Positions 28,847-36,593 are shown, numbered from the stretch's first letter. The stretch is DNA of 64,000 bases from Mucilaginibacter pankratovii (GCF_014773265.1 NZ_JACWMY010000006.1:310001-374000); one strand, 5' to 3'. The notes: a model not told the origin generated them from the sequence alone. Made by a program: numbers and translations.

Positions 28847-29431
28847 ATGGATTTTCAATTGAAAAGTGATCAGGATCTAATCCATCTTTATATCGCCGGT
28901 GACGAAGCAGGGCTTGTTGAGCTCATCCGGAGGTACCAATCAAAAATTTATACTTCTATTTACCTGCTCGTTAAAGACGAAGCATTGGCCGAAGATATTT
29001 TCCAGGACACGTTTATTAAGGTTATTAATACGCTAAAAGCCGGCAAGTATAATGAGGAGGGCAAGTTTTTACCATGGGTAACCCGTATTGGGCACAACCT
29101 GGTGATAGACCATTTCCGCCGCGAAAAACGCGCGCCTATGGTAAGCAACGGAGACGACTTTGATATTTTTGAAGTATTGGGTAACTACGACGAAAGCGCG
29201 GAAGACCGCCTGGTGCGCGAGCAAACGCACAAGGATTTAAAATCCCTAATACAACTGCTGCCATCCGAGCAAAAGGAAGTATTGATCATGCGCCACTTTG
29301 GCGATATGAGCTTTAAAGAAATTGCCGATGTAACCGATGTAAGCATCAACACCGCCCTTGGCCGTATGCGCTACGCGCTTAATAATCTGCGCAAAATGAT
29401 GCAGACTAAAGAGCTGAGTTTGAAGAATTAG
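28847..29431 (+). CDS. RNA polymerase sigma factor, ECF / sigma-70 family
   Basis: This 194-residue protein has sigma region 2 (about residues 20-90), including the polymerase-binding DEALAEDIFQDTFIKV. Region 4 (about 125-185) contains LPSEQKEVLIMRHFGDMSFKEIADVTDVSINTALGRMRYAL, a clear helix-turn-helix. Regions 1.1 and 3 are absent, as in ECF factors. No anti-sigma factor is adjacent; a terminator follows directly, so it is expressed alone from a housekeeping promoter. The regulon is unknown. Confidence 0.9.
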   Translation: MDFQLKSDQDLIHLYIAGDEAGLVELIRRYQSKIYTSIYLLVKDEALAEDIFQDTFIKVINTLKAGKYNEEGKFLPWVTRIGHNLVIDHFRREKRAPMVSNGDDFDIFEVLGNYDESAEDRLVREQTHKDLKSLIQLLPSEQKEVLIMRHFGDMSFKEIADVTDVSINTALGRMRYALNNLRKMMQTKELSLKN

Positions 29432-29479
29432 GGCAGAGGTTGGTTGAATAGAGGTTAGAGATCAGGGAAAAATGCATTT

Positions 29480-29514
29480 AAGCCGCTCCGTTTAGGGGTG
29501 GCTTTTTCTTTTTT
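29480..29514 (+). terminator. Terminator of the sigma-factor gene
   Basis: AAGCCGCTCC (29480-29489) pairs with GGGGTGGCTT (29495-29504) with two G-U pairs, followed by a T-rich run. Confidence 0.8.
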
Positions 29515-29693
29515 ATACGGTGAAATATCCTGCAAATTACTGCGTTTTATTTGTGTCGGTTAAACACAATGACTGTGTGCTTAGGTAAACATTATCAGGC
29601 GGTTAAGTAAGTGAAAAAAATTTCATTTAATTTTCATCTTCGTAAAATATTCGGGTTTAACTGTCGTTATTTATCTAAACAAAAAAATAGCTT

Positions 29694-29891
29694 ATGGGTG
29701 AAACCTTTACAACAAATTTCTACGCGGTCACTAACAAAACTCAGATGAAAGAGTCAGGAACACTTGAAAATCTGGATGCGGACTCAGTGATATTCTATCA
29801 CTCTATCCATGCCGAATTGGATCTTCTGAAAAAGAAGCCAAAACTACAAACCATCCACCAGATACTTGATTACTCCAAGAGTTTACGTTAG
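29694..29891 (+). CDS. Small acidic protein, function unknown
   Basis: This 65-residue soluble protein has no signal or membrane segment. It ends in a helical stretch, SIHAELDLLKKKPKLQTIHQILDYSKSLR. It has an ATG start after an A-rich stretch typical of Bacteroidota translation initiation, and the composition looks coding. It stands between the sigma-factor terminator and the dyad before nth. No family was recognised. Confidence 0.55.
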   Translation: MGETFTTNFYAVTNKTQMKESGTLENLDADSVIFYHSIHAELDLLKKKPKLQTIHQILDYSKSLR

Positions 29892-29912
29892 GTACTACGC
29901 ACCCCCGAAACT

Positions 29913-30095
29913 GGTTCATAGATCATACATATTGGCAAGGCCGATAGTTTGATTTATGAACCTTTCTATTTTTAAAGAAGTTCATGGGTCATAGTTGATA
30001 GTTCATGGTGAAATTCATTTTAGCTATTGCGAATATTTATGGATTTTTGCCAAAATGGTTCTTACTATTATCTATGAACCATCAACCATGAACTA
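29913..30095. repeat. Intergenic dyad of GTTCATAG words ending at the nth start codon
   Basis: Forward words GGTTCATAGATCAT (from 29913) and GTTCATGGGTCATAGTTGAT (from 29980) face complementary TATGAACC (29955-29962) and CTATGAACCATCAACCATG (30072-30090). The last arm ends right at the nth ATG at 30096, so a folded RNA could hide the initiation region. Confidence 0.7.
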
Positions 30096-30854
30096 ATGCT
30101 AAAAGCCGAACGCTACCGCCATTTCGTTGAATATTTTTCTAAGAACCAGCCCGATGCAGTAACCGAGCTGCATTACGACAACCCGTATCAATTGCTGGTA
30201 GCGGTTATATTATCCGCCCAATGCACCGATAAGCGCATCAACCAGGTTACGCCTAAGTTATTCGAGCGCTTCCCGGATGCTGCGGCTTTAGCTGCTTCTG
30301 ATGCGGATGAGATTTTCACTTACATTCGTAGTGTAAGCTATCCCAACAATAAGGCAAAACACCTGGCAGGCATGGGGAAAATGCTGACGGAAGTCTTCTG
30401 CGGCGAGGTGCCTTCGGATTTAGACGACCTGCAGAAAATGCCGGGAGTTGGCCGCAAAACGGCTAACGTAATTGCCTCGGTAGTTTTTGATGCGCCAGCG
30501 ATTGCGGTAGATACCCACGTTTTTAGGGTGGCCAACCGGCTGGGGCTTGTTCGTGCCAGCACGCCATTGGCGGTTGAAAAACAATTAGTGAAAAACCTGC
30601 CGGAAAACACGCTGGCCATAGCGCACCACTGGCTAATATTGCACGGGCGCTACATCTGCGTGGCCCGCACGCCCAAATGCGAGATCTGCCCGCTTACCTG
30701 GTTTTGTAAATACTATGCGCAGCAAAATACCGAAACAGCGCTGTTAAAAGCCGAAGCCTTAAAATTCCGAAAATCAAAAGACGCTAAAAAGAAGAAGATA
30801 CAGAAGGCGATAGTGAAGGAATTGGTAAAGCGCAGTGTTGATAAAGATATTTGA
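30096..30854 (+). CDS. nth: Endonuclease III
   Basis: This 252-residue DNA glycosylase/AP lyase removes oxidised pyrimidines in base-excision repair. The helix-hairpin-helix is LQKMPGVGRKTANVI (about residues 112-126) with the catalytic Lys, and the catalytic Asp is in AIAVDTHVFR. The iron-sulfur loop has the expected spacing C-x6-C-x2-C-x5-C within CVARTPKCEICPLTWFC. A basic C-terminal tail of about 40 residues (many Lys) is longer than in E. coli Nth. The start codon directly abuts an intergenic dyad. Confidence 0.94.
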   Translation: MLKAERYRHFVEYFSKNQPDAVTELHYDNPYQLLVAVILSAQCTDKRINQVTPKLFERFPDAAALAASDADEIFTYIRSVSYPNNKAKHLAGMGKMLTEVFCGEVPSDLDDLQKMPGVGRKTANVIASVVFDAPAIAVDTHVFRVANRLGLVRASTPLAVEKQLVKNLPENTLAIAHHWLILHGRYICVARTPKCEICPLTWFCKYYAQQNTETALLKAEALKFRKSKDAKKKKIQKAIVKELVKRSVDKDI

Positions 30855-30963
30855 TAGGGCACGCTTAGTTAAGTAATTTCAAGCAATCCGGACAGGGAAT
30901 AACCAAGCCTAAAATAAATTAAAATAATTACTAAAAAAATTAGCAAATAATAAAGATGTTATT

Positions 30964-30971
30964 TATATTTG
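30964..30971 (+). promoter_or_regulatory. -7 promoter box of recA
   Basis: TATATTTG is an exact TAnnTTTG match 19 bases before the recA ATG. The upstream sequence is A-rich without a clear TTG at the right distance. I saw no obvious LexA site. Confidence 0.5.
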
Positions 30972-30990
30972 TTTCACGAAAAAAATAGAG

Positions 30991-31998
30991 ATGAGCAATA
31001 CAGATAAAATGAAGGCACTGCAGCTTACCCTTGATAAGCTGGAAAAATCTTACGGTAAAGGCACCATTATGAAGTTGGGCGAACAAGCTATCGAGCCAAC
31101 AGAAGTAATATCAACAGGCTCATTGGGTCTTGATATCGCTTTGGGTGTAGGCGGCTTGCCAAAAGGCAGGGTGATAGAAATTTACGGTCCGGAATCTTCG
31201 GGTAAAACAACCCTGGCCATTCACGCTATTGCCGAATCGCAAAAGAAAGGCGGCATTGCTGCATTTATTGATGCGGAGCACGCTTTCGACAGGTTTTACG
31301 CCAAAAAATTGGGTGTTGATGTAGAGAACCTGCTGATCTCTCAACCAGACAATGGTGAGCAGGCGCTGGAAATTGCTGATAACCTGATTCGCTCGGGCGC
31401 TATTGATATATTAGTGATCGACTCTGTTGCTGCATTGGTTCCAAAAGCCGAGATAGAAGGCGAAATGGGCGACTCTAAAATGGGTTTGCACGCCAGGTTA
31501 ATGTCTCAGGCATTGCGTAAGTTAACAGGTACCATCAGCAAAACCGGGTGTTGCTGTATCTTTATCAACCAGCTGCGCGATAAAATTGGAGTTATGTTTG
31601 GTAACCCCGAAACAACTACAGGTGGTAACGCTTTAAAATTCTACGCTTCGGTACGTTTGGATGTACGCCGCATCTCGCAAATTAAAGATACCGACGAGGT
31701 ATCTGGTAACCGCGTTAAGGTGAAGATAGTGAAGAACAAAGTAGCTCCGCCATTCCGTATAGCCGAGTTTGATATTATGTTTGGCGAAGGTATTTCCAAA
31801 GCCGGCGAAATTATCGATTTAGGCGTAGAATATAACATTATCAAAAAGGCAGGCTCATGGTTTAGCTATGGCGATACCCGCCTTGGCCAGGGCCGCGACG
31901 CGGTTAAGCAATTGATATTGGATAACCCGGAACTGATGGAAGAACTGGAAGTTAAGATTAAAGCAACCGTAACCGGCGATAGCCTGGCGGAAGTTTAG
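30991..31998 (+). CDS. recA: Recombinase RecA
   Basis: This 335-residue strand-exchange ATPase is the central enzyme of homologous recombination. Walker A is GPESSGKTT (about residues 66-74), Walker B is [10 protein letters not shown], and the DNA-binding loop [20 protein letters not shown] is complete. The C-terminus is short and lacks a long acidic tail. It follows nth by 136 bases but has its own promoter box. A repeat and a terminator lie downstream. Confidence 0.97.
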   Translation: MSNTDKMKALQLTLDKLEKSYGKGTIMKLGEQAIEPTEVISTGSLGLDIALGVGGLPKGRVIEIYGPESSGKTTLAIHAIAESQKKGGIAAFIDAEHAFDRFYAKKLGVDVENLLISQPDNGEQALEIADNLIRSGAIDILVIDSVAALVPKAEIEGEMGDSKMGLHARLMSQALRKLTGTISKTGCCCIFINQLRDKIGVMFGNPETTTGGNALKFYASVRLDVRRISQIKDTDEVSGNRVKVKIVKNKVAPPFRIAEFDIMFGEGISKAGEIIDLGVEYNIIKKAGSWFSYGDTRLGQGRDAVKQLILDNPELMEELEVKIKATVTGDSLAEV

Positions 31999-32008
31999 AT
32001 TTTTAAAA

Positions 32009-32063
32009 TTCCCTCCCTTGGGAGGGGTGCAGATGGGACGAGCGCAAAGGCAGGGAGGGGTTT
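32009..32063. repeat. CCCTCCC/GGGAGGG palindromic element after recA
   Basis: CCCTCCC (32011-32017), TT, GGGAGGG (32020-32026) form a tight hairpin. A GC-rich spacer and a second GGGAGGGG (32053-32060) follow, which could pair alternatively with the first arm. Confidence 0.65.
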
Positions 32064-32107
32064 AGCCACCATGCAATAAGCTAATGCCAGCGATGTTATA
32101 AGAAGAA

Positions 32108-32140
32108 CGAGCTTTCCAATTGGAAGGCTCGCTCTGTTTC
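32108..32140 (+). terminator. Probable terminator of recA
   Basis: CGAGCTTTCC (32108-32117) pairs with GGAAGGCTCG (32122-32131) around AATT, with one G-U pair. The following CTCTGTTTCCC is only weakly T-rich. Confidence 0.55.
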
Positions 32141-32166
32141 CCATATATATTTAGTCGGATTTTATA

Positions 32167-32418
32167 ATGGATGCAGATAGATTAAGGATTGAGCTATTTC
32201 ATATAATAAGGCAGGCAAATGACGACCAACTAAGAGATTTGAATGTGCTCATTACCGATTATTTTAATTTAAACAAAAATAATGCGGAAGAATGGGACAC
32301 AATGCCGCAGTTTTTGAAGGATCGTATTAACGAAGGCCTCAGACAGGCAGAAGCCGGATTAGGGAAGCCTCTTTATAAAGTTATGGAAGACATACGAACC
32401 AAATACGGTTTGTACTGA
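32167..32418 (+). CDS. Small antitoxin-like protein without an adjacent toxin gene
   Basis: This 83-residue acidic, helical protein ends in WDTMPQFLKDRINEGLRQAEAGLGKPLYKVMEDIRTKYGLY. This pattern (tryptophan, helix, G-x-x-h-x-x-V-h-x-x-h-R-x-K-Y-G end) resembles the C-terminal toxin-binding part of small Bacteroidota addiction-module antitoxins. No RelE/ParE-type toxin gene follows; the next 30 bases are an iterated-word spacer and then a convergent gene. It may be a solitary antitoxin or have another role. Family assignment is tentative. Confidence 0.6.
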   Translation: MDADRLRIELFHIIRQANDDQLRDLNVLITDYFNLNKNNAEEWDTMPQFLKDRINEGLRQAEAGLGKPLYKVMEDIRTKYGLY

Positions 32419-32450
32419 TATCCGAAATCTCAAATCGAAATCCGAAATTA
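32419..32450. repeat. Iterated AATCCGAAAT words between convergent genes
   Basis: The short spacer consists of repeats of ATCCGAAATCTCAAATCGAAA-like words with no dyad partner. Confidence 0.45.
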
Positions 32451-32915
32451 ACGAAGCCTATCAGCCGACCTCACCAATTTCTCATCTCTTTGTATCGCTT
32501 TAAACGCAAAAATAATGAGGATGATGCTGAGTGAAGTTAGAAATAGGCCAACGCCCATATTCTGATACTCAAGAGTAATGGCACCTACAACTGCTTTAAC
32601 GGTTTGCGCCATCCAGAAGCTGTAGCCTATTAAGGCCAGTATAGCTATATAGCAGAAATTTATTTGCTTTTTACGGTTCTTATACATAAAAATAACAGCC
32701 AGCGGAGCTAAGGCTATAATGGCAGTTACGGCAGTTAAGGCGGTAAAATTTTCGATATGTTTTTCTTGTCCGTTTACAATTTCATAAACGCCGGTAACGG
32801 TTACATTAACCAGTTTGCCTTCTGCATAAATATTATGGGCAAGCGGGAACAGGAACAGCCCGAACATGACAACAGACGCGGCAAGGAGGTATATACTTTG
32901 TATTCTTTGTAGCAT
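32448..32915 (-). CDS. DUF4293 family membrane protein
   Basis: This 155-residue protein has four hydrophobic helices (about 7-27, 58-78, 85-108 and 120-142). It starts with MLQRIQSIYLLAASVVM, the characteristic opening of the Bacteroidota family DUF4293. The short loop between helices 1 and 2 would be periplasmic. The function of the family is unknown. Orientation is opposite to recA and truA; the upstream gap to the divergent small membrane protein is about 100 bases. Confidence 0.8.
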   Translation of the reverse strand: MLQRIQSIYLLAASVVMFGLFLFPLAHNIYAEGKLVNVTVTGVYEIVNGQEKHIENFTALTAVTAIIALAPLAVIFMYKNRKKQINFCYIAILALIGYSFWMAQTVKAVVGAITLEYQNMGVGLFLTSLSIILIIFAFKAIQRDEKLVRSADRLR

Positions 32916-33022
32916 TTTTTTTAATTAAGAGAAGCAAAGATATATCTTTTAATAAATGCTGATATAGTTTATTGTGCAGCATCTTTTTATTTTACAATAT
33001 TTACATTTATAAAAACATTGGC

Positions 33023-33298
33023 ATGGGCTTTATAGCATTGGTGGCTTTTTTAGTTTACTCGCATTTAGGGTATAGGCTTAAGCGTAACCCGGTAGCCTGG
33101 GGATTTATTGGACTGGGAGTACTAATTTCTCTCCCTTTAGTAGGTAGCCCCTTTTTATTAGTCGCAAATTCACCTGGCACAAACTTAGTTTATTGGACGA
33201 CTGTAACCTTGTTCAGTATTGTTTTTACAATTGCTGTTGCTATTTACATCGCCTACCGGAACAAATTGATATTTAACAAAACCAACCATAGCAGTTAA
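33023..33298 (+). CDS. Small three-helix membrane protein, function unknown
   Basis: From ATG 33023 the protein has 91 residues with three hydrophobic segments (about 2-13, 23-50 and 57-80), the middle one split by a Pro/Gly turn, and a basic C-terminus. An upstream TTG at 32972 would add 17 aromatic residues and is less likely. No family was recognised. It diverges from the DUF4293 gene and is followed 48 bases later by truA, which has its own -7 box. Confidence 0.6.
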   Translation: MGFIALVAFLVYSHLGYRLKRNPVAWGFIGLGVLISLPLVGSPFLLVANSPGTNLVYWTTVTLFSIVFTIAVAIYIAYRNKLIFNKTNHSS

Positions 33299-33333
33299 TC
33301 ACTCCGGGCACTGCCTACATAACAGTAGTTTTA

Positions 33334-33341
33334 TACCTTTG
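33334..33341 (+). promoter_or_regulatory. -7 box directly before truA
   Basis: TACCTTTG is an exact TAnnTTTG match only five bases before the GTG start at 33347, so the transcript would begin at or within the start codon. Confidence 0.5.
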
Positions 33342-33346
33342 TCCCC

Positions 33347-34135
33347 GTGGCAACTACTCAACGCTATTTTCTCGAACTCGCTTACGATGGTACTAAATAC
33401 CACGGCTGGCAGGTGCAGCAAAATGCCGTGAGTGTGCAGGAATTACTGAACAAAGCGCTATCCACTTTATTGCGCCAGCCGATAGAAACCACCGGATGCG
33501 GCAGAACCGATACAGGTGTACATGCAAAAGAATATTTTGCGCATTTAGATGTGGAATTGCCCGATGATGATGCGGAGAATGCAAATCAAAAGTTCGCCCT
33601 TCAGGGGGTTAGGGGGTTAAACGCCCTGCTTCCGCACGATGTCGCCATCAAAAACATCATCCCTGTGCACCCGGAGGCTCATGCCCGTTTTGATGCCACA
33701 CTGCGCTCTTACGAATATCATATCCATTTTGAGAAGAACCCTTTTTTAAACGGTTATTCGTGGCTGCTGCGCGACAGGCCAAACCTGGAGCTGATGAACG
33801 AGGCTGCAACTATTATCATGGAATATTCAGATTTTAGCTGTTTCAGCAAATCGAATACGCAGGTTAAAACCAATAATTGTAAAATTGTAAAAGCGGTTTG
33901 GGAACAAACCGAAAAAGGCATTGTATTTAAAATATCTGCCGACCGCTTTTTACGTAATATGGTAAGGGCGATTGTAGGTACGCTTTTATCGGTAGGCAAA
34001 GGCGAAATGCCGCCGGAGGGTATCCGCGACATCATCCAAAGCAAAAACCGCAGTAAGGCCGGCACAAGTGTACCCGCATGCGGCTTATATTTAACGGAGG
34101 TGAAGTATAGTTACTTAGCCCCCCCAGCCCCCTGA
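33347..34135 (+). CDS. truA: tRNA pseudouridine synthase A
   Basis: This 262-residue enzyme makes pseudouridine at positions 38-40 of tRNA anticodon stems. The catalytic Asp lies in CGRTDTGVHA (about residues 51-60) and the conserved FLRNMVRAIVGTLL is present. The start is GTG at 33347. Two parts are odd. Residues 81-90 (QKFALQGVRG) are encoded by a palindromic element and lengthen the loop before NALLPHDVA by about nine residues compared with E. coli TruA as I recall it. The last residues (LAPPAP) and the TGA stop come from a second palindrome, with the stop in its loop. The catalytic core is unaffected. Confidence 0.93.
   Translation: MATTQRYFLELAYDGTKYHGWQVQQNAVSVQELLNKALSTLLRQPIETTGCGRTDTGVHAKEYFAHLDVELPDDDAENANQKFALQGVRGLNALLPHDVAIKNIIPVHPEAHARFDATLRSYEYHIHFEKNPFLNGYSWLLRDRPNLELMNEAATIIMEYSDFSCFSKSNTQVKTNNCKIVKAVWEQTEKGIVFKISADRFLRNMVRAIVGTLLSVGKGEMPPEGIRDIIQSKNRSKAGTSVPACGLYLTEVKYSYLAPPAP
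33588..33620. repeat. Palindromic element inserted in frame in truA
   Basis: AAAAGTTCGCCCTTCAGGGG followed by GTTAGGGGG is clearly homologous to the intergenic copy at 41853-41880, which has AAAAGCTCCCCCTTCAGGGG and then GCTCGG. It encodes residues 81-91 of TruA. Confidence 0.7.
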
Positions 34136-34143
34136 AGGGGGAA
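34119..34143. repeat. C5-TGAA-G5 palindrome carrying the truA stop codon
   Basis: CCCCC (34128-34132), TGAA, GGGGG (34137-34141) form the hairpin; the TGA at 34133-34135 is the truA stop. The preceding AGCCCCCCCA codes the APPAP tail. The same unit recurs at 41801-41824. Confidence 0.75.
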
Positions 34144-34169
34144 CAGAATTTAAATAGATTATTAGCTAA

Positions 34170-36038
34170 ATGGCAAAGGAATCAAAAGATAGCAATTCAA
34201 AAGCTCCTCCGTTAGCCAACGGAGGCGGGGGGGGCTCGGCCGTTACCGGTAAGGCTTTCGATTGGCATTTGCTTAAGCGGATCATGCATTATGTAAAACC
34301 GTATAGGTCGGTTTTCGTGATAGCGGCGTTCCTCACTATTTTTTTGGCCGTTATTGCTTTGATCCAGCCCATATTGATCCAGCTCACACTGGATAAGTAC
34401 ATCCTCGCCAACAACTATCATGGCTTGGTGTTTATGGTAGAGCTGATGATCGGGCAGCTCATCATCCAAACCATTGCGCAGTACTACCAAACCTATTTAA
34501 CCAACTCGCTGGGCCAGTCGGTTATTCGCGACTTGCGGAAGGATGTTTTTAACCACATTACCAGCCTGCGCCTGAAATATTTCGACCGTACACCTATCGG
34601 GATGCTCATCACCCGTACGGTGTCTGACCTGGAAACCATTGCCGATATCTTCTCGGAAGGGCTCATCTCCATTATGGGCGACATGTTACTGGTATTCGCC
34701 GTTATCGGCTACATGCTTTGGCAGGACTGGAAACTGGCACTCATCACGCTCATCCCGATGCCCTTCCTGTTTGCTTCTACCTATGTGTTTAAGGAAGCTA
34801 TTAAATCTTCCTTCCAGGAGGTGCGCACACAGGTGGCACAGTTAAATACTTTCCTTGCAGAGCACATCAGCGGGATAAGTATTATCCAGTACTTCTCGCG
34901 TGAGGAACAGGAAATGCGCAAGTTTAAAGCGGTTAACCTTAAATACCGCGATGCCAATATTCGCTCTAACTGGTACTACTCTATCTTTTTCCCGGTGGTG
35001 GAGATTTTGTTTGCCGTTTGTATGGCTTTACTGGTTTGGTACGGCTGTAAACGGATCCTGAACGACCAGCAAATGCATGCCATATCTGCCGCCGAGGGTG
35101 GCATTACCCCAGGGCTAATTACAAGCTTTATCGTACTGCTTAACATGCTGTTCCGCCCCATTCGGCAACTGGCAGATAAATTCAATACCCTGCAAATGGG
35201 CATGGTAGGGGCCGACAGGATCTTTAAAGTGCTGGATACCGACGAAGTGGCGATAGACGATGGTAAACTCGCTCCGCCGGCATTACAAGGCGATATCGAA
35301 TTTAAGAACGTTTGGTTTGCTTATAACGACGAGAACTGGGTATTGAAAAACATCAACTTCCACATTAAGCCCGGCGAAACGCTGGCATTGGTAGGGGCAA
35401 CGGGTGCCGGGAAATCATCGACTATCAACATCCTCAACCGTTTTTACGATATCGGTAAAGGTACGGTAACGGTGGATGGGCACGACATCCGCGAATACAA
35501 GGTGGATTACCTGCGCTCGAAAATTGCAACGGTGATACAGGATGTGTTTTTGTTTACCGATACCATTGGCAACAACATCAGCCTCAACAATACCGAAATA
35601 ACCCGTGAGGAAATTATCGCGGCAGCAAAAGATGTAGGCGCGCATGAATTTATAGAGCGCTTACCCGGCGGTTATGATTATAATGTAATGGAACGCGGTG
35701 CTACGCTGTCGGCGGGGCAGGCGCAGCTCATTTCGTTTATCAGAGCGCTGGTTTATAACCCGGCGATATTGGTTTTGGATGAGGCCACGTCATCGGTTGA
35801 TACCGAAACGGAACTGCTGATACAAACCGCCATTAACAAACTGATGCAGGGGCGCACAGCAATTGTAATAGCCCATCGTTTATCTACCATACAAAATGCT
35901 GATAAGATCATCGTTTTAGATCATGGCGAAATTATGGAAAGCGGCACCCACCAGGAGTTGCTGCGCATAGAGAATGGCTATTACCGCAAACTGTACGATC
36001 TTCAATTCAACTCGGCAGGGATAGCAAAGCCAATTTGA
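34170..36038 (+). CDS. ABC exporter, fused membrane and ATPase domains (MdlB/MsbA-like)
   Basis: This 622-residue half-transporter has six transmembrane helices (about residues 45-345) and a C-terminal ATPase. Walker A is GATGAGKSST, the signature is LSAGQAQLISF (LSAGQ rather than LSGGQ), and Walker B is AILVLDEATSSVD. Such proteins dimerise to export lipids, peptides or drugs. The first 24 residues include a Pro/Gly-rich insertion APPLANGGGGGSAV encoded by a palindromic repeat (34199-34240). It lies before the first helix and probably does not disturb the fold. The gene follows truA by 34 bases and may be co-transcribed. Confidence 0.92.
   Translation: MAKESKDSNSKAPPLANGGGGGSAVTGKAFDWHLLKRIMHYVKPYRSVFVIAAFLTIFLAVIALIQPILIQLTLDKYILANNYHGLVFMVELMIGQLIIQTIAQYYQTYLTNSLGQSVIRDLRKDVFNHITSLRLKYFDRTPIGMLITRTVSDLETIADIFSEGLISIMGDMLLVFAVIGYMLWQDWKLALITLIPMPFLFASTYVFKEAIKSSFQEVRTQVAQLNTFLAEHISGISIIQYFSREEQEMRKFKAVNLKYRDANIRSNWYYSIFFPVVEILFAVCMALLVWYGCKRILNDQQMHAISAAEGGITPGLITSFIVLLNMLFRPIRQLADKFNTLQMGMVGADRIFKVLDTDEVAIDDGKLAPPALQGDIEFKNVWFAYNDENWVLKNINFHIKPGETLALVGATGAGKSSTINILNRFYDIGKGTVTVDGHDIREYKVDYLRSKIATVIQDVFLFTDTIGNNISLNNTEITREEIIAAAKDVGAHEFIERLPGGYDYNVMERGATLSAGQAQLISFIRALVYNPAILVLDEATSSVDTETELLIQTAINKLMQGRTAIVIAHRLSTIQNADKIIVLDHGEIMESGTHQELLRIENGYYRKLYDLQFNSAGIAKPI
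34199..34240. repeat. Palindromic element inserted in frame in the ABC exporter
   Basis: The stem CCTCCGTT/AACGGAGG (34206-34213 and 34218-34225) has loop AGCC, with AAAAGCTCC before and GGGGGGCTCGG after. The flanks match those of the copy at 41853-41880. It encodes about residues 11-24, rich in Pro and Gly. Confidence 0.7.
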
Positions 36039-36039
36039 G

Positions 36040-36291
36040 CTATTTTGATTCCAGCCTGCGGGCATCATTGGCAGCTGTATCCGGCTGGTCTTCTTTAGGC
36101 GCGTCTTTAACAGACTGCACAGGTTGTTCCCGGTTTTCATAATTTTTAGCCACATTTTCCTGCTGCGGCTCGTCGGCATGATATTGTTTATCGCTGTCTT
36201 TTACAACGCTTTTATGCCCTTCGTCGTTTGGCCTGTTGGTAGGCGTATCCGATGGGGAGGGTTTATCGTGGTCGTTAGCTGGAGTTGTCAT
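36040..36291 (-). CDS. Small very hydrophilic protein, probably disordered
   Basis: This 83-residue protein consists almost only of Asp, Glu, Lys, Asn, Gln, Pro, Ser and Thr (start MTTPANDHDKPSPSDTPTNR). It has no hydrophobic core, signal or membrane segment, so it should be intrinsically disordered. It has an ATG start and converges on the ABC exporter with one base between stops. Such small proteins are common in Sphingobacteriaceae and often poorly described. It may be stress-related, but nothing in the sequence proves this. Confidence 0.55.
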   Translation of the reverse strand: MTTPANDHDKPSPSDTPTNRPNDEGHKSVVKDSDKQYHADEPQQENVAKNYENREQPVQSVKDAPKEDQPDTAANDARRLESK

Positions 36292-36446
36292 ACATGATTA
36301 ACATCGCTACTTTTAATTTGTTGACAGATGATAAATGATTTATTTGGTGTGGCTCCAGCGTTAAGGATTGCAGCGGATACCGGCCTTGTGGCTAATGCCT
36401 GTGCAGTATGAGCGGAAAGCCTGGCCCGAAGGGAACGCCATAATAT

Positions 36447-36531
36447 TCTGAACCATGATTCGCTTGATTGAAGGATTCTGTGATTCGTAAAGCATCAAGA
36501 AATCCTCTAATCCTATAAATCAGGGTTCAGA
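36447..36531. repeat. TCTGAACC/GGTTCAGA dyad
   Basis: TCTGAACC (36447-36454) and GGTTCAGA (36524-36531) close the dyad; inside, ATGATT...GATTGAAGGATT faces AATCCTCTAATCC. A ten-A run follows on the forward strand. Confidence 0.7.
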
Positions 36532-36540
36532 AAAAAAAAA

Positions 36541-36593
36541 CTGTTCAATCCTTCAATCCAAATCCTGTTCATTCTTGTCAATCGCTCAATCGT
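36541..36593. repeat. Iterated CAATCCTTCAATCC words
   Basis: The stretch repeats TTCAATCCTTCAATCC, ATCCTGTTCATTC and TCAATCGCTCAATCG-like words without a clear complementary arm apart from the adjacent dyad. Confidence 0.45.

Noticed and set aside
30969..30979. TTGTTTCACGA before recA as a parS site
   Set aside because: Only one half of the parS palindrome TGTTTCACGTGAAACA is present; the other half is A-rich, and it overlaps the recA -7 box.
36040..36179. Alternative reverse frame at 35916-36179
   Set aside because: It overlaps the exporter gene end and the better hydrophilic frame; no coding support.
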